Shown here: positions 45,884 to 54,707 of the stretch, piece by piece
How positions within the stretch are numbered: position 1 is the stretch's first letter
Layout: the number at the start of each line of letters is the position of its first letter
DNA from: Clostridium sp. Ade.TY
Lineage (GTDB): Bacteria; Bacillota; Clostridia; Clostridiales; Clostridiaceae
Assembly: GCF_000498355.1 (NCBI RefSeq)
Contig: NZ_AVSV01000002.1
Coordinates: 1 to 64,000, forward strand
Direction: 5' to 3'
Length of the DNA: 64,000 nucleotides
The notes under the pieces: model-generated
Database searches by the model: none
The model's input: only the letters and a program-made list of their open reading frames with translations
What the model was told of the DNA's origin: nothing
Program-made: the position numbers and the translations under genes

Positions 45884-47548
45884 TTAAATATTTTCTAAAA
45901 TTTTATTTAATCCTAATATAGCTGCTCCAACAGCTCCACATATTTGTGGTTCATCTGCTATAACTAATTTACTATTTAACTTTTCTTCTATAGCTTTTAT
46001 TACTCCTTTATTTTTAGCAACTCCACCTGTCATCATATATTTTTCACACTTTCCAACTCTCTCTACAAGACCTACTGTTTTTGTTGCTATTGATTTGTTT
46101 ACTCCATGTATTATGTCTCTTCTCTCTTTATTTTCAGCAATTAGAGTTATAACTTCTGATTCTGCAAATACAGAGCAAACACTTGTTATTGTAAGATCTT
46201 CATTATAAGATAAGCCCTCTTCTGACATAGTTTTTAAATCAATCTCTAAAGTTTTAGCTATCATCTCTAAAAATCTTCCTGTTCCAGCCGCACATTTATC
46301 ATTCATTACAAAACTTTTTACATTTCCTTTTTCATCTAATGCTATAGCTTTACTATCCTGTCCACCTATATCTATAATTGTTCTTACTTCTGGATTAAAA
46401 AAATGAGCTCCCATTCCATGACATGTTATTTCCGTTATATTTTCATCTACAAAAGGTATATTATATCTACCATAACCAGTTCCTATTATAAGTGTAATAT
46501 CTTCCTTTGAAAGATTTGCTTCTTTAAGAGCTAATTTATAAGCTAAATTTGCTGAATCCATACTCTTTGCACCAGTTTTAACTATTATACTACTTAACAT
46601 ATTTTTATCTTTATCCATAATAACTGCATTTGTAGACGTTGATCCACTATCTATTCCCATAACATAAATTTTATCTTTATTTTTTATTTCTTTCATTTGC
46701 ATTTTTCCTCCACTTAGCTGTTCATTGAAAGCCTCAATACGTGTTTTTATTTGTCCTGCACTTTGACTTGTAAGATCTGTCTCTATTTTAAGAATAGGAG
46801 TTTTTCCCCTTTGTAAATCTACATATTCAAAAGAATAATGATCACAAAATTTAACTGTATGATAAATTATACCCTTTAAATTAGGATCTTCTATAAGTGC
46901 TCTTCTATTTGTAGTATCTTCCATCCTCATACAAGGTGTATAACCTAATATTTCATCTGAATACCATTTAATAGCTTCTTCTTTATTATTAAAACTTCTA
47001 ACATTCGTTAAATAATGTTCTCTAGAACAAGTATGATTTACTAAAGGATACTCTAATAAATCTTCTACTTTATGTATAAATTCTCTTGATATTTTCGCAC
47101 CAATTACAGCTATATATGGAATACTTGGATTTTTATTATTATCTAAATATTTATAAAGACCTTTATTAAACTTTTCTATATCAAATTTTTTTCCACTAAA
47201 TTTTTCATACTCATTAATAAATTTTAAAATTTCTATTTTCAACATATTTTTTGCGCAGCAATTATTTTTTCTTGGAAGATCCATAATATAAACAAATTTA
47301 ATTGAAGGTATTTTATCTAAAGTATCTTTAAGTCTTCTTATAGAATCACAACAATTTACTAAAAATACCTTATCTATCTTTTTTAAAATTATTGTATCTA
47401 AAAGTCCTTTACTATATGAACACATATTAGGATGCAAAAGTTTATCTGACTCATTAAATTGATCAACTTCATCATCTATAATAATTCCTTTTTCGTCAAA
47501 AGCATCAAATACTGCAAAAGGACTATATTTGCACATACAAGCTATCAT
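45884..47548 (-). CDS. 2-hydroxyacyl-CoA dehydratase-like domain fused to ATPase activator
   Basis: 554 residues. The N-terminal ~280 residues resemble a 2-hydroxyacyl-CoA dehydratase (HgdB/FldC type) subunit with scattered Cys (MIACMCKYS, HPNMCSYSKG, NCCDS). The C-terminal ~260 residues form a BadF/BcrA-type ATPase with VMGIDSGSTSTNAVIMD, DIGGQDSKAIALDEKG and NDKCAAGTGRFLEMIA, whose Cys ligates the bridging [4Fe-4S] cluster. The activator injects an electron driven by ATP. The start overlaps the upstream gene by 26 bases, and the two are a unit. It resembles double-cubane cluster protein plus reductase systems. Confidence 0.8.
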   Translation of the reverse strand: MIACMCKYSPFAVFDAFDEKGIIIDDEVDQFNESDKLLHPNMCSYSKGLLDTIILKKIDKVFLVNCCDSIRRLKDTLDKIPSIKFVYIMDLPRKNNCCAKNMLKIEILKFINEYEKFSGKKFDIEKFNKGLYKYLDNNKNPSIPYIAVIGAKISREFIHKVEDLLEYPLVNHTCSREHYLTNVRSFNNKEEAIKWYSDEILGYTPCMRMEDTTNRRALIEDPNLKGIIYHTVKFCDHYSFEYVDLQRGKTPILKIETDLTSQSAGQIKTRIEAFNEQLSGGKMQMKEIKNKDKIYVMGIDSGSTSTNAVIMDKDKNMLSSIIVKTGAKSMDSANLAYKLALKEANLSKEDITLIIGTGYGRYNIPFVDENITEITCHGMGAHFFNPEVRTIIDIGGQDSKAIALDEKGNVKSFVMNDKCAAGTGRFLEMIAKTLEIDLKTMSEEGLSYNEDLTITSVCSVFAESEVITLIAENKERRDIIHGVNKSIATKTVGLVERVGKCEKYMMTGGVAKNKGVIKAIEEKLNSKLVIADEPQICGAVGAAILGLNKILENI

Positions 47549-48821
47549 CTATAAATCCCTCCTTACTATCTAACATTTCAAAGAAGGCTTCAAGTCTTGT
47601 TTTATTTTGTCCTTCTTGACTATTTCTTCTATCTACAGCATCACCATCAATACTTAATATAGGAATATTATTTTTTTCTAATGTATCTTTAAGTATTAAT
47701 GAACCACCACTTGATTGTTTACATCCAAAATGGCAAAAATTAATAACCCCATCTACATTTAACTCTTTTGAATATTTTAATATATTGTTTGCTCTTCTTT
47801 CATATGAGCCATTATATGAATTTAAAATTATTTTTTTTGCTATAGATGAATATGGATTATTTATATCTAATGGTTTCATATAATCTACATTCATATCTGA
47901 AATAAGTAATTGATATTCTTTATTTAAGTCTAATAATTCTTTCATTCCATCACTATAAAATGGCAATAAATGTACCCATAATAACCTTTTTTTAGCCTTT
48001 TCATCAGGATATTTTTCTATATCCTCTGCTAATAATTTATAAAATTTCAAAGTATCCTTTCTTCCCATTCCAGGATGAGTTGCAAATACTTTGAACATTT
48101 CTGAAGTTATTGTATTTGGGAAATACTTATTTTTTAAATTATCTAAATATTTATTATAATATTCTACTGATTGATTTTCATTTAAAATAATCTCTTTTAA
48201 TTTTTCTTCTTTTAATTTTTTATGTGTATTATCTTCAATGAAAACCACCATTTCCTTTAGTTGTTCCTTAACATATTCTTCTGCATCAATATTGTATTCA
48301 TAAGGTACATCTATAATAAACTTTTCTATATTATAAATATTTGATATATATCTAAATGTATTAATGTTTCCATCACAAGCTGTTGATGTTGTTATTGCAA
48401 ATTTAGGCTTAGGTAAAATTTTAGTCATTGCAGCACCTAAAAAAGTCTTGTGATATGAGCAAAGACTATCTGATATACCATAAGTTTCAGCTTTATCAAT
48501 TAAAACATCTTCAAGCTTTGTTCCTGATATATATGATGAAAAAGCTTCTATAAGTTGTGGATTCATATCAAATGCATGCAAAAATTCAGTTGGTGTAAAT
48601 ACATTTACAAAAGCTGTATTATCAGGATCTTTTAATGGTTCCAATGTGAATTTCATACAAAGTTTTGATAAATATCTAAGAGATTTAGGTAAATTTCTAT
48701 CCCCTAATAAATTTAAATTTAAGTACTCTAAATTATATCCTGCTTTAAGTAATTTCTTTACTTTATCTGGGTTTTCCATATTATTCTTTAAAATATTACT
48801 ATAAATTTTTATAAAGTCCAT
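47523..48821 (-). CDS. 2-hydroxyacyl-CoA dehydratase-family subunit
   Basis: 432 residues, full length for the family. Cys are placed in SLCSYHKTFLGA (about 121), TTSTACDGN (about 148) and NFCHFGCKQSSGGS (about 363 and 367), the pattern of cluster ligands in HgdB/DCCP-type proteins. It should receive electrons from the fused activator encoded directly downstream. Substrate unknown; no CoA transferase or acyl-CoA dehydrogenase is nearby. An Asn-rich 3' overlap couples it to the next gene. The ribosome site AAGGAG precedes the ATG. Confidence 0.8.
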   Translation of the reverse strand: MDFIKIYSNILKNNMENPDKVKKLLKAGYNLEYLNLNLLGDRNLPKSLRYLSKLCMKFTLEPLKDPDNTAFVNVFTPTEFLHAFDMNPQLIEAFSSYISGTKLEDVLIDKAETYGISDSLCSYHKTFLGAAMTKILPKPKFAITTSTACDGNINTFRYISNIYNIEKFIIDVPYEYNIDAEEYVKEQLKEMVVFIEDNTHKKLKEEKLKEIILNENQSVEYYNKYLDNLKNKYFPNTITSEMFKVFATHPGMGRKDTLKFYKLLAEDIEKYPDEKAKKRLLWVHLLPFYSDGMKELLDLNKEYQLLISDMNVDYMKPLDINNPYSSIAKKIILNSYNGSYERRANNILKYSKELNVDGVINFCHFGCKQSSGGSLILKDTLEKNNIPILSIDGDAVDRRNSQEGQNKTRLEAFFEMLDSKEGFIDDSLYVQI

Positions 48822-48908
48822 ATTTTCTCCTTAACTTTAGTTGTCTTTTATTAATTGTCTAATTTATTATAACTTAATTTTTTTTATTTACTTTTACTAT
48901 TTTATGTC

Positions 48909-48945
48909 CAAAAAATTAACAATATTTTATGTTAACCTTTAACAT
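48909..48945. promoter_or_regulatory. TGTTAA-repeat operator candidate upstream of the dehydratase operon
   Basis: A dyad TGTTAA-N3-TTAACA (48930-48944) and another TTAACA (48916-48921) cluster about 100 bases upstream of the dehydratase operon. This resembles clostridial Rex half-sites, but the spacing is three rather than four bases, so Rex control is only a possibility. A TATAAT -10 lies between them and the start. Confidence 0.35.
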
Positions 48946-49035
48946 TTCTATAATTACCTAAAATATATACTTTTAAATTTCAAATTCACTTATAATAATA
49001 TTAAAATTTCTATATAAAATAATAGTTAACTACAA

Positions 49036-49066
49036 ATAAAAAAAAGTTGCTAATACCATAGCAACT
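49036..49066 (-). terminator. Terminator after the four-helix membrane protein gene
   Basis: AGTTGCTA/TAGCAACT stem with eight T residues on the minus strand, past the stop at 49086. Confidence 0.88.
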
Positions 49067-49085
49067 AAAATAAATAAAAATAATA

Positions 49086-49739
49086 TTACTTATTATTCTT
49101 CATTAATCTTTTTAAATTTAAATAAATAATTTTTGAAATTATAGATACTATTAATGTAATGGATAGGATTATAACCCCGCAAAACATAAAAAATTCTTCC
49201 GGTAATACTTTTATTATAGGATCTGTATTCGGGTTGAATACCCAGTAATCATTATTAAAAAGCATTTCATGAAATTTATCAAATACATATGAGAAATCAA
49301 AGTAAATTAATATTAATAAAATTCCTATAATTATAATAGTAAAATAAAAAAAATAATTTAAACTTCTAATTGGAAATTTAAATCTTCTTTTTCTTTTTAA
49401 TAAAAATAATATAATTCCTAATATTAATAAAAATATAAATATAATTTCTACTACAAAGACTATATTTTTAACTTCAAAAAAATGAAATTCCCCTTGAGCA
49501 CTCATATTGAAATTATCAAACTCAAGCTTTTTTATAAATGGGTTTGTAACATATGATATTATTTTTTTATAATCTCCCATTAATAAATTTTTTGATATAT
49601 TACTTTTGCTTTCCAAATTAAAAATCTCTATACATAGTTTGTATATATAAGTGCAATTAAAAACCAATAATATAGCACATAATAAAGAAACTATAAGCAT
49701 GTAAAAAGTCATAAAAATTTCTTTTAATTTATTTCTCAT
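49086..49739 (-). CDS. Hypothetical membrane protein (four helices)
   Basis: 217 residues with four predicted membrane helices at about 9-32, 87-110, 124-147 and 180-205. Between helices 1 and 2 lies a 50-residue extracytoplasmic loop, and helices 3 and 4 are linked by another. No recognisable catalytic or transport motif; I do not assign a family. The ribosome site AGAGGTG precedes the ATG. Monocistronic, with its own terminator. Confidence 0.6.
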   Translation of the reverse strand: MRNKLKEIFMTFYMLIVSLLCAILLVFNCTYIYKLCIEIFNLESKSNISKNLLMGDYKKIISYVTNPFIKKLEFDNFNMSAQGEFHFFEVKNIVFVVEIIFIFLLILGIILFLLKRKRRFKFPIRSLNYFFYFTIIIIGILLILIYFDFSYVFDKFHEMLFNNDYWVFNPNTDPIIKVLPEEFFMFCGVIILSITLIVSIISKIIYLNLKRLMKNNK

Positions 49740-50123
49740 CCAACACCTCTTTATACATAATATATAAAATATACCATAAAAGCACTTGAAATTCCATATA
49801 AAACCATATATTATAATATTATGATGACAGATGTTTAAATTGTCATATTTTCAGTTACACTTATACTATAATTATCCACTATTTTGACACTTATTATTAG
49901 TATTATTTTTGTATTTTTACTAATGAATTTATCATTTCTTTGTATTTTTGTTAAGTATTATTCTTTTCTATTAATAATTTTTTATGTAAACGCTTATGTA
50001 AACATGAACATTTAAAATTTCAAATATTTTATTTAGATTCACATTTATGATATTCTGTATTCACGATGCTTCTGGGACAAGTTTAGAAGCTTTTTTATAT
50101 TTTAAAATTACGGAGGTCTAATG
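49740..50123. other. Intergenic region with leader upstream of YczE-like gene
   Basis: 384 bases with no gene on either strand that I can support. It contains two direct copies of TTATGTAAAC 12 bases apart (49982-49991 and 49994-50003) and, close to the downstream gene, a terminator-like hairpin (50068-50096). These suggest a regulated long 5' leader for the downstream gene. Confidence 0.5.
50068..50096 (+). terminator. Terminator-like hairpin before the ribosome site (attenuator candidate)
   Basis: GCTTCT (50068-50073) and AGAAGC (50085-50090) with an 11-base loop and six T residues, 25 bases upstream of the start. A weak six-pair terminator inside a leader suggests attenuation, but I recognise no aptamer. 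Confidence 0.4.
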
Positions 50124-50813
50124 ATGAAGAAACTTAACTGTAAACAATTAACTAAGAAATTAGTATTTTTCTTTCTTGGTTTATGGATAATTCAAACTGG
50201 TGTAGCAATATTTATAGGAACTAACATAGGGTCTGACCCATTCACTGTATTTACTCAAGGTTTAGCGGATGTTATAGGAATAACTCCTGGTATTGGTAAT
50301 ATGATAATTACATTTACATTCTTAGTTATTATATTAATAGTTGAAAGACGTTATATTAATATCGGTACTGTTCTTGCCATGTTTGCTGCAGGTCCATTTA
50401 TTGATTTAATGATAAGATTTTTTGAACCATTTAATTTTTCACAATATAACCTTATAGTAAAAATGATCTTATTAGCAGTTAGTTGTATAATAATAGCTAT
50501 TGGTTTCTCATTACTTAAGGCTACAGAACTTGGAGTTTCTCCAAATGATGTTATTCCATTTATATTATCAGATAAAAGTAAAAAGGAATACCGTGTTGTT
50601 CGTATGTGTTTAGATGCAACTTTCTTAATAGTTGGATTTTTCCTTGGTGGAGTTGTTGGGGTTGGAACTATAATAGCAGCTTTACTTACAGGACCATCAA
50701 TACAATTCTTTATGCCAAAATTAGAAAATATTGTTCATAAGTTCATATATACTAGTGATGAATTAGAAGCAAGAAAAAATCAAATTGCTCAAGAAGTAGT
50801 TGAAACAAACTAA
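50124..50813 (+). CDS. YczE/YyaS/YitT-family membrane protein
   Basis: 229 residues with about five helices. The segment FFFLGLWIIQTGVAIFIGTN followed by GSDPFTVFTQGLAD and later ATELGVSPNDVIPFIL fit the YczE/YyaS/YitT family of integral membrane proteins. Function unknown. Two successive ATG codons (50121 and 50124) follow GGAGG; the second has the better spacing. A long leader with a hairpin precedes it. Confidence 0.8.
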   Translation: MKKLNCKQLTKKLVFFFLGLWIIQTGVAIFIGTNIGSDPFTVFTQGLADVIGITPGIGNMIITFTFLVIILIVERRYINIGTVLAMFAAGPFIDLMIRFFEPFNFSQYNLIVKMILLAVSCIIIAIGFSLLKATELGVSPNDVIPFILSDKSKKEYRVVRMCLDATFLIVGFFLGGVVGVGTIIAALLTGPSIQFFMPKLENIVHKFIYTSDELEARKNQIAQEVVETN

Positions 50814-50821
50814 TTAATTTA

Positions 50822-50853
50822 TAAAAAAAGAAGTACAAATTGTACTTCTTTTT
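50822..50853. terminator. Bidirectional terminator
   Basis: AAGAAGTACAA/TTGTACTTCTT stem with A/T runs on both sides, between the convergent membrane protein and radical SAM genes. Confidence 0.9.
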
Positions 50854-50856
50854 CTT

Positions 50857-51723
50857 TTATAATCTTCTATATTCTTTATTACTTAAATAATTATTTTTTA
50901 TGCACCAATTAATATCTTCTATTAATCTATCTTTATCTTTCATAAATTCACCTTTTAAACTTATATAATTTGATGCATGATTCCCTCTAAATATTATATT
51001 CTTACTAGCATTTATATTTTTTATTATATTTTTTATTTCTTCTAAAATTTCAATACTATTTAACATATTAAAATTTCCACATTTAACTTGATTATATAAA
51101 GGTGTTCCTTCTTCTAACATAAGACTTAATACACTAGCATATTCTGGTGATATTTCACTTATTAATGTTCCAGTATCTATACTATGCCTCATTGAAAGTT
51201 CCCTTGGTGCAATTCCAGCAATTATAGTAGCAGATATTGCTATATTACTCATCTTTATTTTATTGCATGCTTTTATTAACTCTTCTCTACATGCTCCTTT
51301 ATTTATAATTTCTAATACTTCATCATTTCCACTTTCTATACCAATATAAACCATCTTCAAATTAAGATTTCTTAATTCTTTAAGTTGAATTACTGTTTTA
51401 GATGCTATAGATTTTGGTGAAGCATACATTGTTACCCTTTCACAACTTGGAAATTTATAATTTATATATTTTAATATTTCCTTTAAATCTTCAAATTTTA
51501 TAATTAAAGCATCTCCATCAGCTAAAAAAATTCTTCTTATATCTCCATATATATTTTTAAGTTCATCTATATGCTTTTTTATTTCTTCTAAACTTTTTAT
51601 TCTAAATTTCTTTGATTTATACATACTACAAAAAGTACATTTATTATGAGAACATCCTATAGTTGCTTGAACTATTAAACTATTTGCTTCACTAGGTGGT
51701 CTATAAAGTGGCATACTATACAT
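50857..51723 (-). CDS. Radical SAM protein with CX4CX2C cluster motif
   Basis: 288 residues. It opens MYSMPLYRPPSEANSLIVQA and has the cluster motif GCSHNKCTFCSMYK near 29-42, with four residues rather than three between the first two Cys. It also shows the FLADGDALI strand and the GNDEVLEIINKG radical SAM region, so it belongs to the COG1032-like radical SAM enzymes. The substrate is unknown. Monocistronic. Confidence 0.85.
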   Translation of the reverse strand: MYSMPLYRPPSEANSLIVQATIGCSHNKCTFCSMYKSKKFRIKSLEEIKKHIDELKNIYGDIRRIFLADGDALIIKFEDLKEILKYINYKFPSCERVTMYASPKSIASKTVIQLKELRNLNLKMVYIGIESGNDEVLEIINKGACREELIKACNKIKMSNIAISATIIAGIAPRELSMRHSIDTGTLISEISPEYASVLSLMLEEGTPLYNQVKCGNFNMLNSIEILEEIKNIIKNINASKNIIFRGNHASNYISLKGEFMKDKDRLIEDINWCIKNNYLSNKEYRRL

Positions 51724-51781
51724 AATAACTCCCTACTTTCCAAACTTTTTTCTTATATTATATACTAAATTTATGTACAAA

Positions 51782-51818
51782 AAGAAATGAAACTTATCTA
51801 TTTAGACAAGTTTCACTT
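51782..51818 (-). terminator. Terminator overlapping the end of the RpiR gene
   Basis: TGAAACTTGTCTA/TAGATAAGTTTCA stem (one G-U pair) on the minus strand, followed by TTTCTTTTT. It includes the last codons and stop of the gene. Confidence 0.85.
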
Positions 51819-52587
51819 TTTTATAATTATGCTCTTTAAATACATTTTTATTATAATTTCTATATTTTACAAATAAAACTTCTGCTAATACAAAAAATTC
51901 TGATGTAGTTTCATATTCAAAACTTTTATTAATACTTATACACTCTGTAGTATATAAATGCTCATTACTTAACTTCGCTAGTCTATTGTTACTATATTTA
52001 GTTATTGATAATATTTTTATTTTATTTTTATTTAACTCCTTAGCCAATTTTAATATTTCTTCAGATTCACCACTCAACGATATTAATATTACTAAATCAT
52101 CATCTGATATATTATTTAAACTTATATTACTTTTATAAAACGGCTCTAATATACTTACATTTTTATAATATAAAATAAATATTCTATTCATTTCTTTTAC
52201 AACATACTTAGGAATATGACTTGTTCCATATATAAAAACTTTTTTAGCCTTATATATCATCTTACATGCACTTTTAAAATCTTTTTCTTTTATTCCGCCT
52301 ATATTATAATCTAAAACATTACATATCAATTTATTGTTTTCATCTAAATCACATTCAATTTCATTATCTTCATAATTTAAATATAATTTTAATTCCTCAT
52401 ATCCTCTAAGGGATAACTTTTGTATAAATCTTAATATAGTTGTTTTAGAAACATTGCATTTAATTGCTAATTCTTCTATTGTTAAATTTGAATAATCCCT
52501 TTTATTTTTAGATATACACTTCCATATATGCATATCATTAAAATTTAAACTTTTATAATTGCTATTTATAAGCTCATCTAAATTCAT
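51802..52587 (-). CDS. RpiR-family regulator with SIS domain
   Basis: 261 residues. An N-terminal helix-turn-helix (about 20-80; LTIEELAIKCNVSKTTILRF) is followed by a SIS sugar-phosphate-binding domain (about 110-235) with KVFIYGTSHIPKYV and LVILISLSGESEEILKLAKE. Such proteins sense phosphosugars. An in-frame start 14 codons upstream exists, but GGGGTGGGG directly precedes the ATG at 52587. No sugar genes are adjacent, so the target is not known from context. Confidence 0.85.
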   Translation of the reverse strand: MNLDELINSNYKSLNFNDMHIWKCISKNKRDYSNLTIEELAIKCNVSKTTILRFIQKLSLRGYEELKLYLNYEDNEIECDLDENNKLICNVLDYNIGGIKEKDFKSACKMIYKAKKVFIYGTSHIPKYVVKEMNRIFILYYKNVSILEPFYKSNISLNNISDDDLVILISLSGESEEILKLAKELNKNKIKILSITKYSNNRLAKLSNEHLYTTECISINKSFEYETTSEFFVLAEVLFVKYRNYNKNVFKEHNYKKVKLV

Positions 52588-52703
52588 TATCCCCACCCCT
52601 ATATTATTGTACCATAAAATTATTTTCAATAATTATGTTTTTAATACTTTTTTTGTATATTATTATAAATATTGTCAATAATTTAAATGCATCACTAAGA
52701 ATC

Positions 52704-52802
52704 GGAGGATATACTTTAATATATTTAATCTCCTTTAAATATTTTATAAGCATTAACTAAGACTTATAGATAAACCTTCTAAAAATAATACCTATATCCT
52801 CC
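52704..52802. repeat. 99-base element bounded by 10-bp inverted repeats
   Basis: GGAGGATATA (52704-52713) and TATATCCTCC (52793-52802) are perfect complements. Inside are a TATAAG/CTTATA hairpin and a self-complementary TTTAATATATT stretch. It lies in the 218-base gap between the RpiR start and the helicase stop. It could be a structured 3' end or small RNA; the function is unknown. Confidence 0.45.
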
Positions 52803-52805
52803 TTC

Positions 52806-54593
52806 TTATTTTATGTTTAAACTATTTATAAAATTATCAAACTTAACATTACCTCTATTTATTATAAATAAATTCTTTCTACATCTACTTATTGCAGTAT
52901 ATATAAGTTCCATATTTTTATCATTTTTATCTATAACAAAAATCAAATTATCAATTTCAAGTCCAGTAAATTTTTCTATATTACACATTTTCAAACCTTC
53001 AGATGTAACAAAAAAATTAAATTGTCTTGATTCACGTAAATCTTCTAATATTTTTATTTTGTTTTCTCTTTTACATATTTCTAAAAATTCTTCTTTTGTT
53101 TCAAACATTCTTTCAACCTTTATATTATATTCATTTCTTGCATAGTACTCCATTTCTCTTAATTCTTCTAAATTTGCACATATAATACATGTATTTTTAT
53201 AATTTAATTTCTTTTCATCTAAATAAAATTTTCCTTTTTCAAATATATCTAATGGAAATAAATTGTCACAATATATATAAGTTATTTCATCTTCATTTAT
53301 ATTTAATCCTATTTGTTCTTCAATTATAATATTATCTAATTCATATTTCTTTATAAAAAACTCTTTTTGAAATTCTTTAAGTAATATTGCAATATTACTT
53401 GATATTCTATATGATGTTGTAAGTTCGTTCCATCGTCCTCTAACATTAGTTTTTACTCTTTTTTTAGTATCTAACTCCCTATTATAAATATTTTGTTTTT
53501 CATCTCCAAATAATATATATTCACCATTTTCTTTTAAAAATACATCTTTAAGTAAATCAAGCCATTCTCTTTCAAAATCCTGAACTTCATCTATAAAAAT
53601 AGCATCATATTTATTTTCTTCTTTTACTAATATACTAAATAACTTATATATACCTTCATTATTAATATTTTTTATATCTACCCCTAATTCTAATGCTCTC
53701 TGATTTAAAAACATATAATAACTATTTATATAAAATGCACTCCAATTAAATTTAATTTTAAAACTACTCATTTTTTCCTTTATATAATTTCTTAAAGTAA
53801 TATTATATGTTAATATAAGAATTCTTCCATTTCCATGTATTCTTTTATATGCAGATATTGCTCTATTGCATAACAAAGTTGTCTTTCCGCTTCCAGCAAT
53901 TCCTTTTATTTTTGCATTTACTCCTTCTTTACTTTTCATAAGTTCTATCTTCTTTTTATCTAAATTTAAATACTTGCTATTACTATTGTTATAACTTTTA
54001 TATTTAATATTTCTTAAAGCTATATTATAAAGTTCCTGATCAAATAATTTATTTGGTTTTAATATAAACTTTATATCATTTAAAATTTTTGAATTATCTC
54101 CCCATAATTTTATCTTTTTCATCTCTCTTGTATTATTGCTAAATTTATCTGTTATATCATAACTTTTACATCCTGAAAAATATATTGAAGTATGAATTAA
54201 ATTTATATAATTTAAATTTAATATACTTCTTTTCATAAATTCTTCTATATGATATTTATAAATATTTTCTTTAAGTCTTGTAATTTTTTCAAAAGGTGTT
54301 ATAAATGGTATTTTATTATTTCTATTGTTTTTATTTATTATAATTCCATACTTTCCAGCATTTCCACCAGTTACATATATATAATTTTCTAGATTCCAAT
54401 TTAATACATCTAAAATTAATATTCCTGCCCCTTCTCTAATTATTAATATATTAAAATCATCTCCATTTACATTATGCTTTAAAAATATATTAAAACTATT
54501 ATCTAGCTCTTCTTTAAATTTTTTTATTAAATTTAAAGAAGAATCATTTAAATTTGGTAATATCCCTTTTAAATTACCATGAAATATAGCCAT
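52806..54593 (-). CDS. NERD-like domain fused to SF1 (UvrD-type) helicase
   Basis: 595 residues. Residues about 25-145 resemble a NERD nuclease-related domain, with the core strand GAGILILDVLNW where active NERD proteins carry E-V-K. The helicase begins at 225 with Walker A GIAGSGKTT (231-239), Walker B FIDEVQDF (about 347), TTSYRISSNIA and a C-terminal motif YTAISRCRKNLFII. Superfamily 1 helicases translocate on DNA. A lone NERD-helicase with no repair neighbours fits a stand-alone defence or DNA-processing enzyme. The ribosome site TGGGGGAAG precedes the ATG. Confidence 0.78.
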   Translation of the reverse strand: MAIFHGNLKGILPNLNDSSLNLIKKFKEELDNSFNIFLKHNVNGDDFNILIIREGAGILILDVLNWNLENYIYVTGGNAGKYGIIINKNNRNNKIPFITPFEKITRLKENIYKYHIEEFMKRSILNLNYINLIHTSIYFSGCKSYDITDKFSNNTREMKKIKLWGDNSKILNDIKFILKPNKLFDQELYNIALRNIKYKSYNNSNSKYLNLDKKKIELMKSKEGVNAKIKGIAGSGKTTLLCNRAISAYKRIHGNGRILILTYNITLRNYIKEKMSSFKIKFNWSAFYINSYYMFLNQRALELGVDIKNINNEGIYKLFSILVKEENKYDAIFIDEVQDFEREWLDLLKDVFLKENGEYILFGDEKQNIYNRELDTKKRVKTNVRGRWNELTTSYRISSNIAILLKEFQKEFFIKKYELDNIIIEEQIGLNINEDEITYIYCDNLFPLDIFEKGKFYLDEKKLNYKNTCIICANLEELREMEYYARNEYNIKVERMFETKEEFLEICKRENKIKILEDLRESRQFNFFVTSEGLKMCNIEKFTGLEIDNLIFVIDKNDKNMELIYTAISRCRKNLFIINRGNVKFDNFINSLNIK

Positions 54594-54671
54594 GCTTCTT
54601 CCCCCAAAATTCTAAATATACTATTAATAATATATTTCTACTGTCATCATACATTTCCTTCCATTTTATAT

Positions 54672-54707
54672 AAAAAAATAAGATGATTGCTTATAACAAC
54701 CATCTTA
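54672..54707 (-). terminator. Terminator of the agr operon
   Basis: TAAGATGGTTG/CAATCATCTTA stem (one G-U pair) followed by seven T residues on the minus strand, overlapping the stop of the GGDEF/HD-GYP gene. Confidence 0.88.

Noticed and set aside
48930-48944. A canonical Rex operator upstream of the dehydratase operon
   Set aside because: The half-sites are three bases apart, while the Rex consensus has four, so it is only listed as a weak candidate.
49850-49860. VirR-box-like CAGTTACAC
   Set aside because: It lacks two positions of the CCCAGTT-N-T-N-CAC consensus and is single, while VirR boxes occur in pairs.
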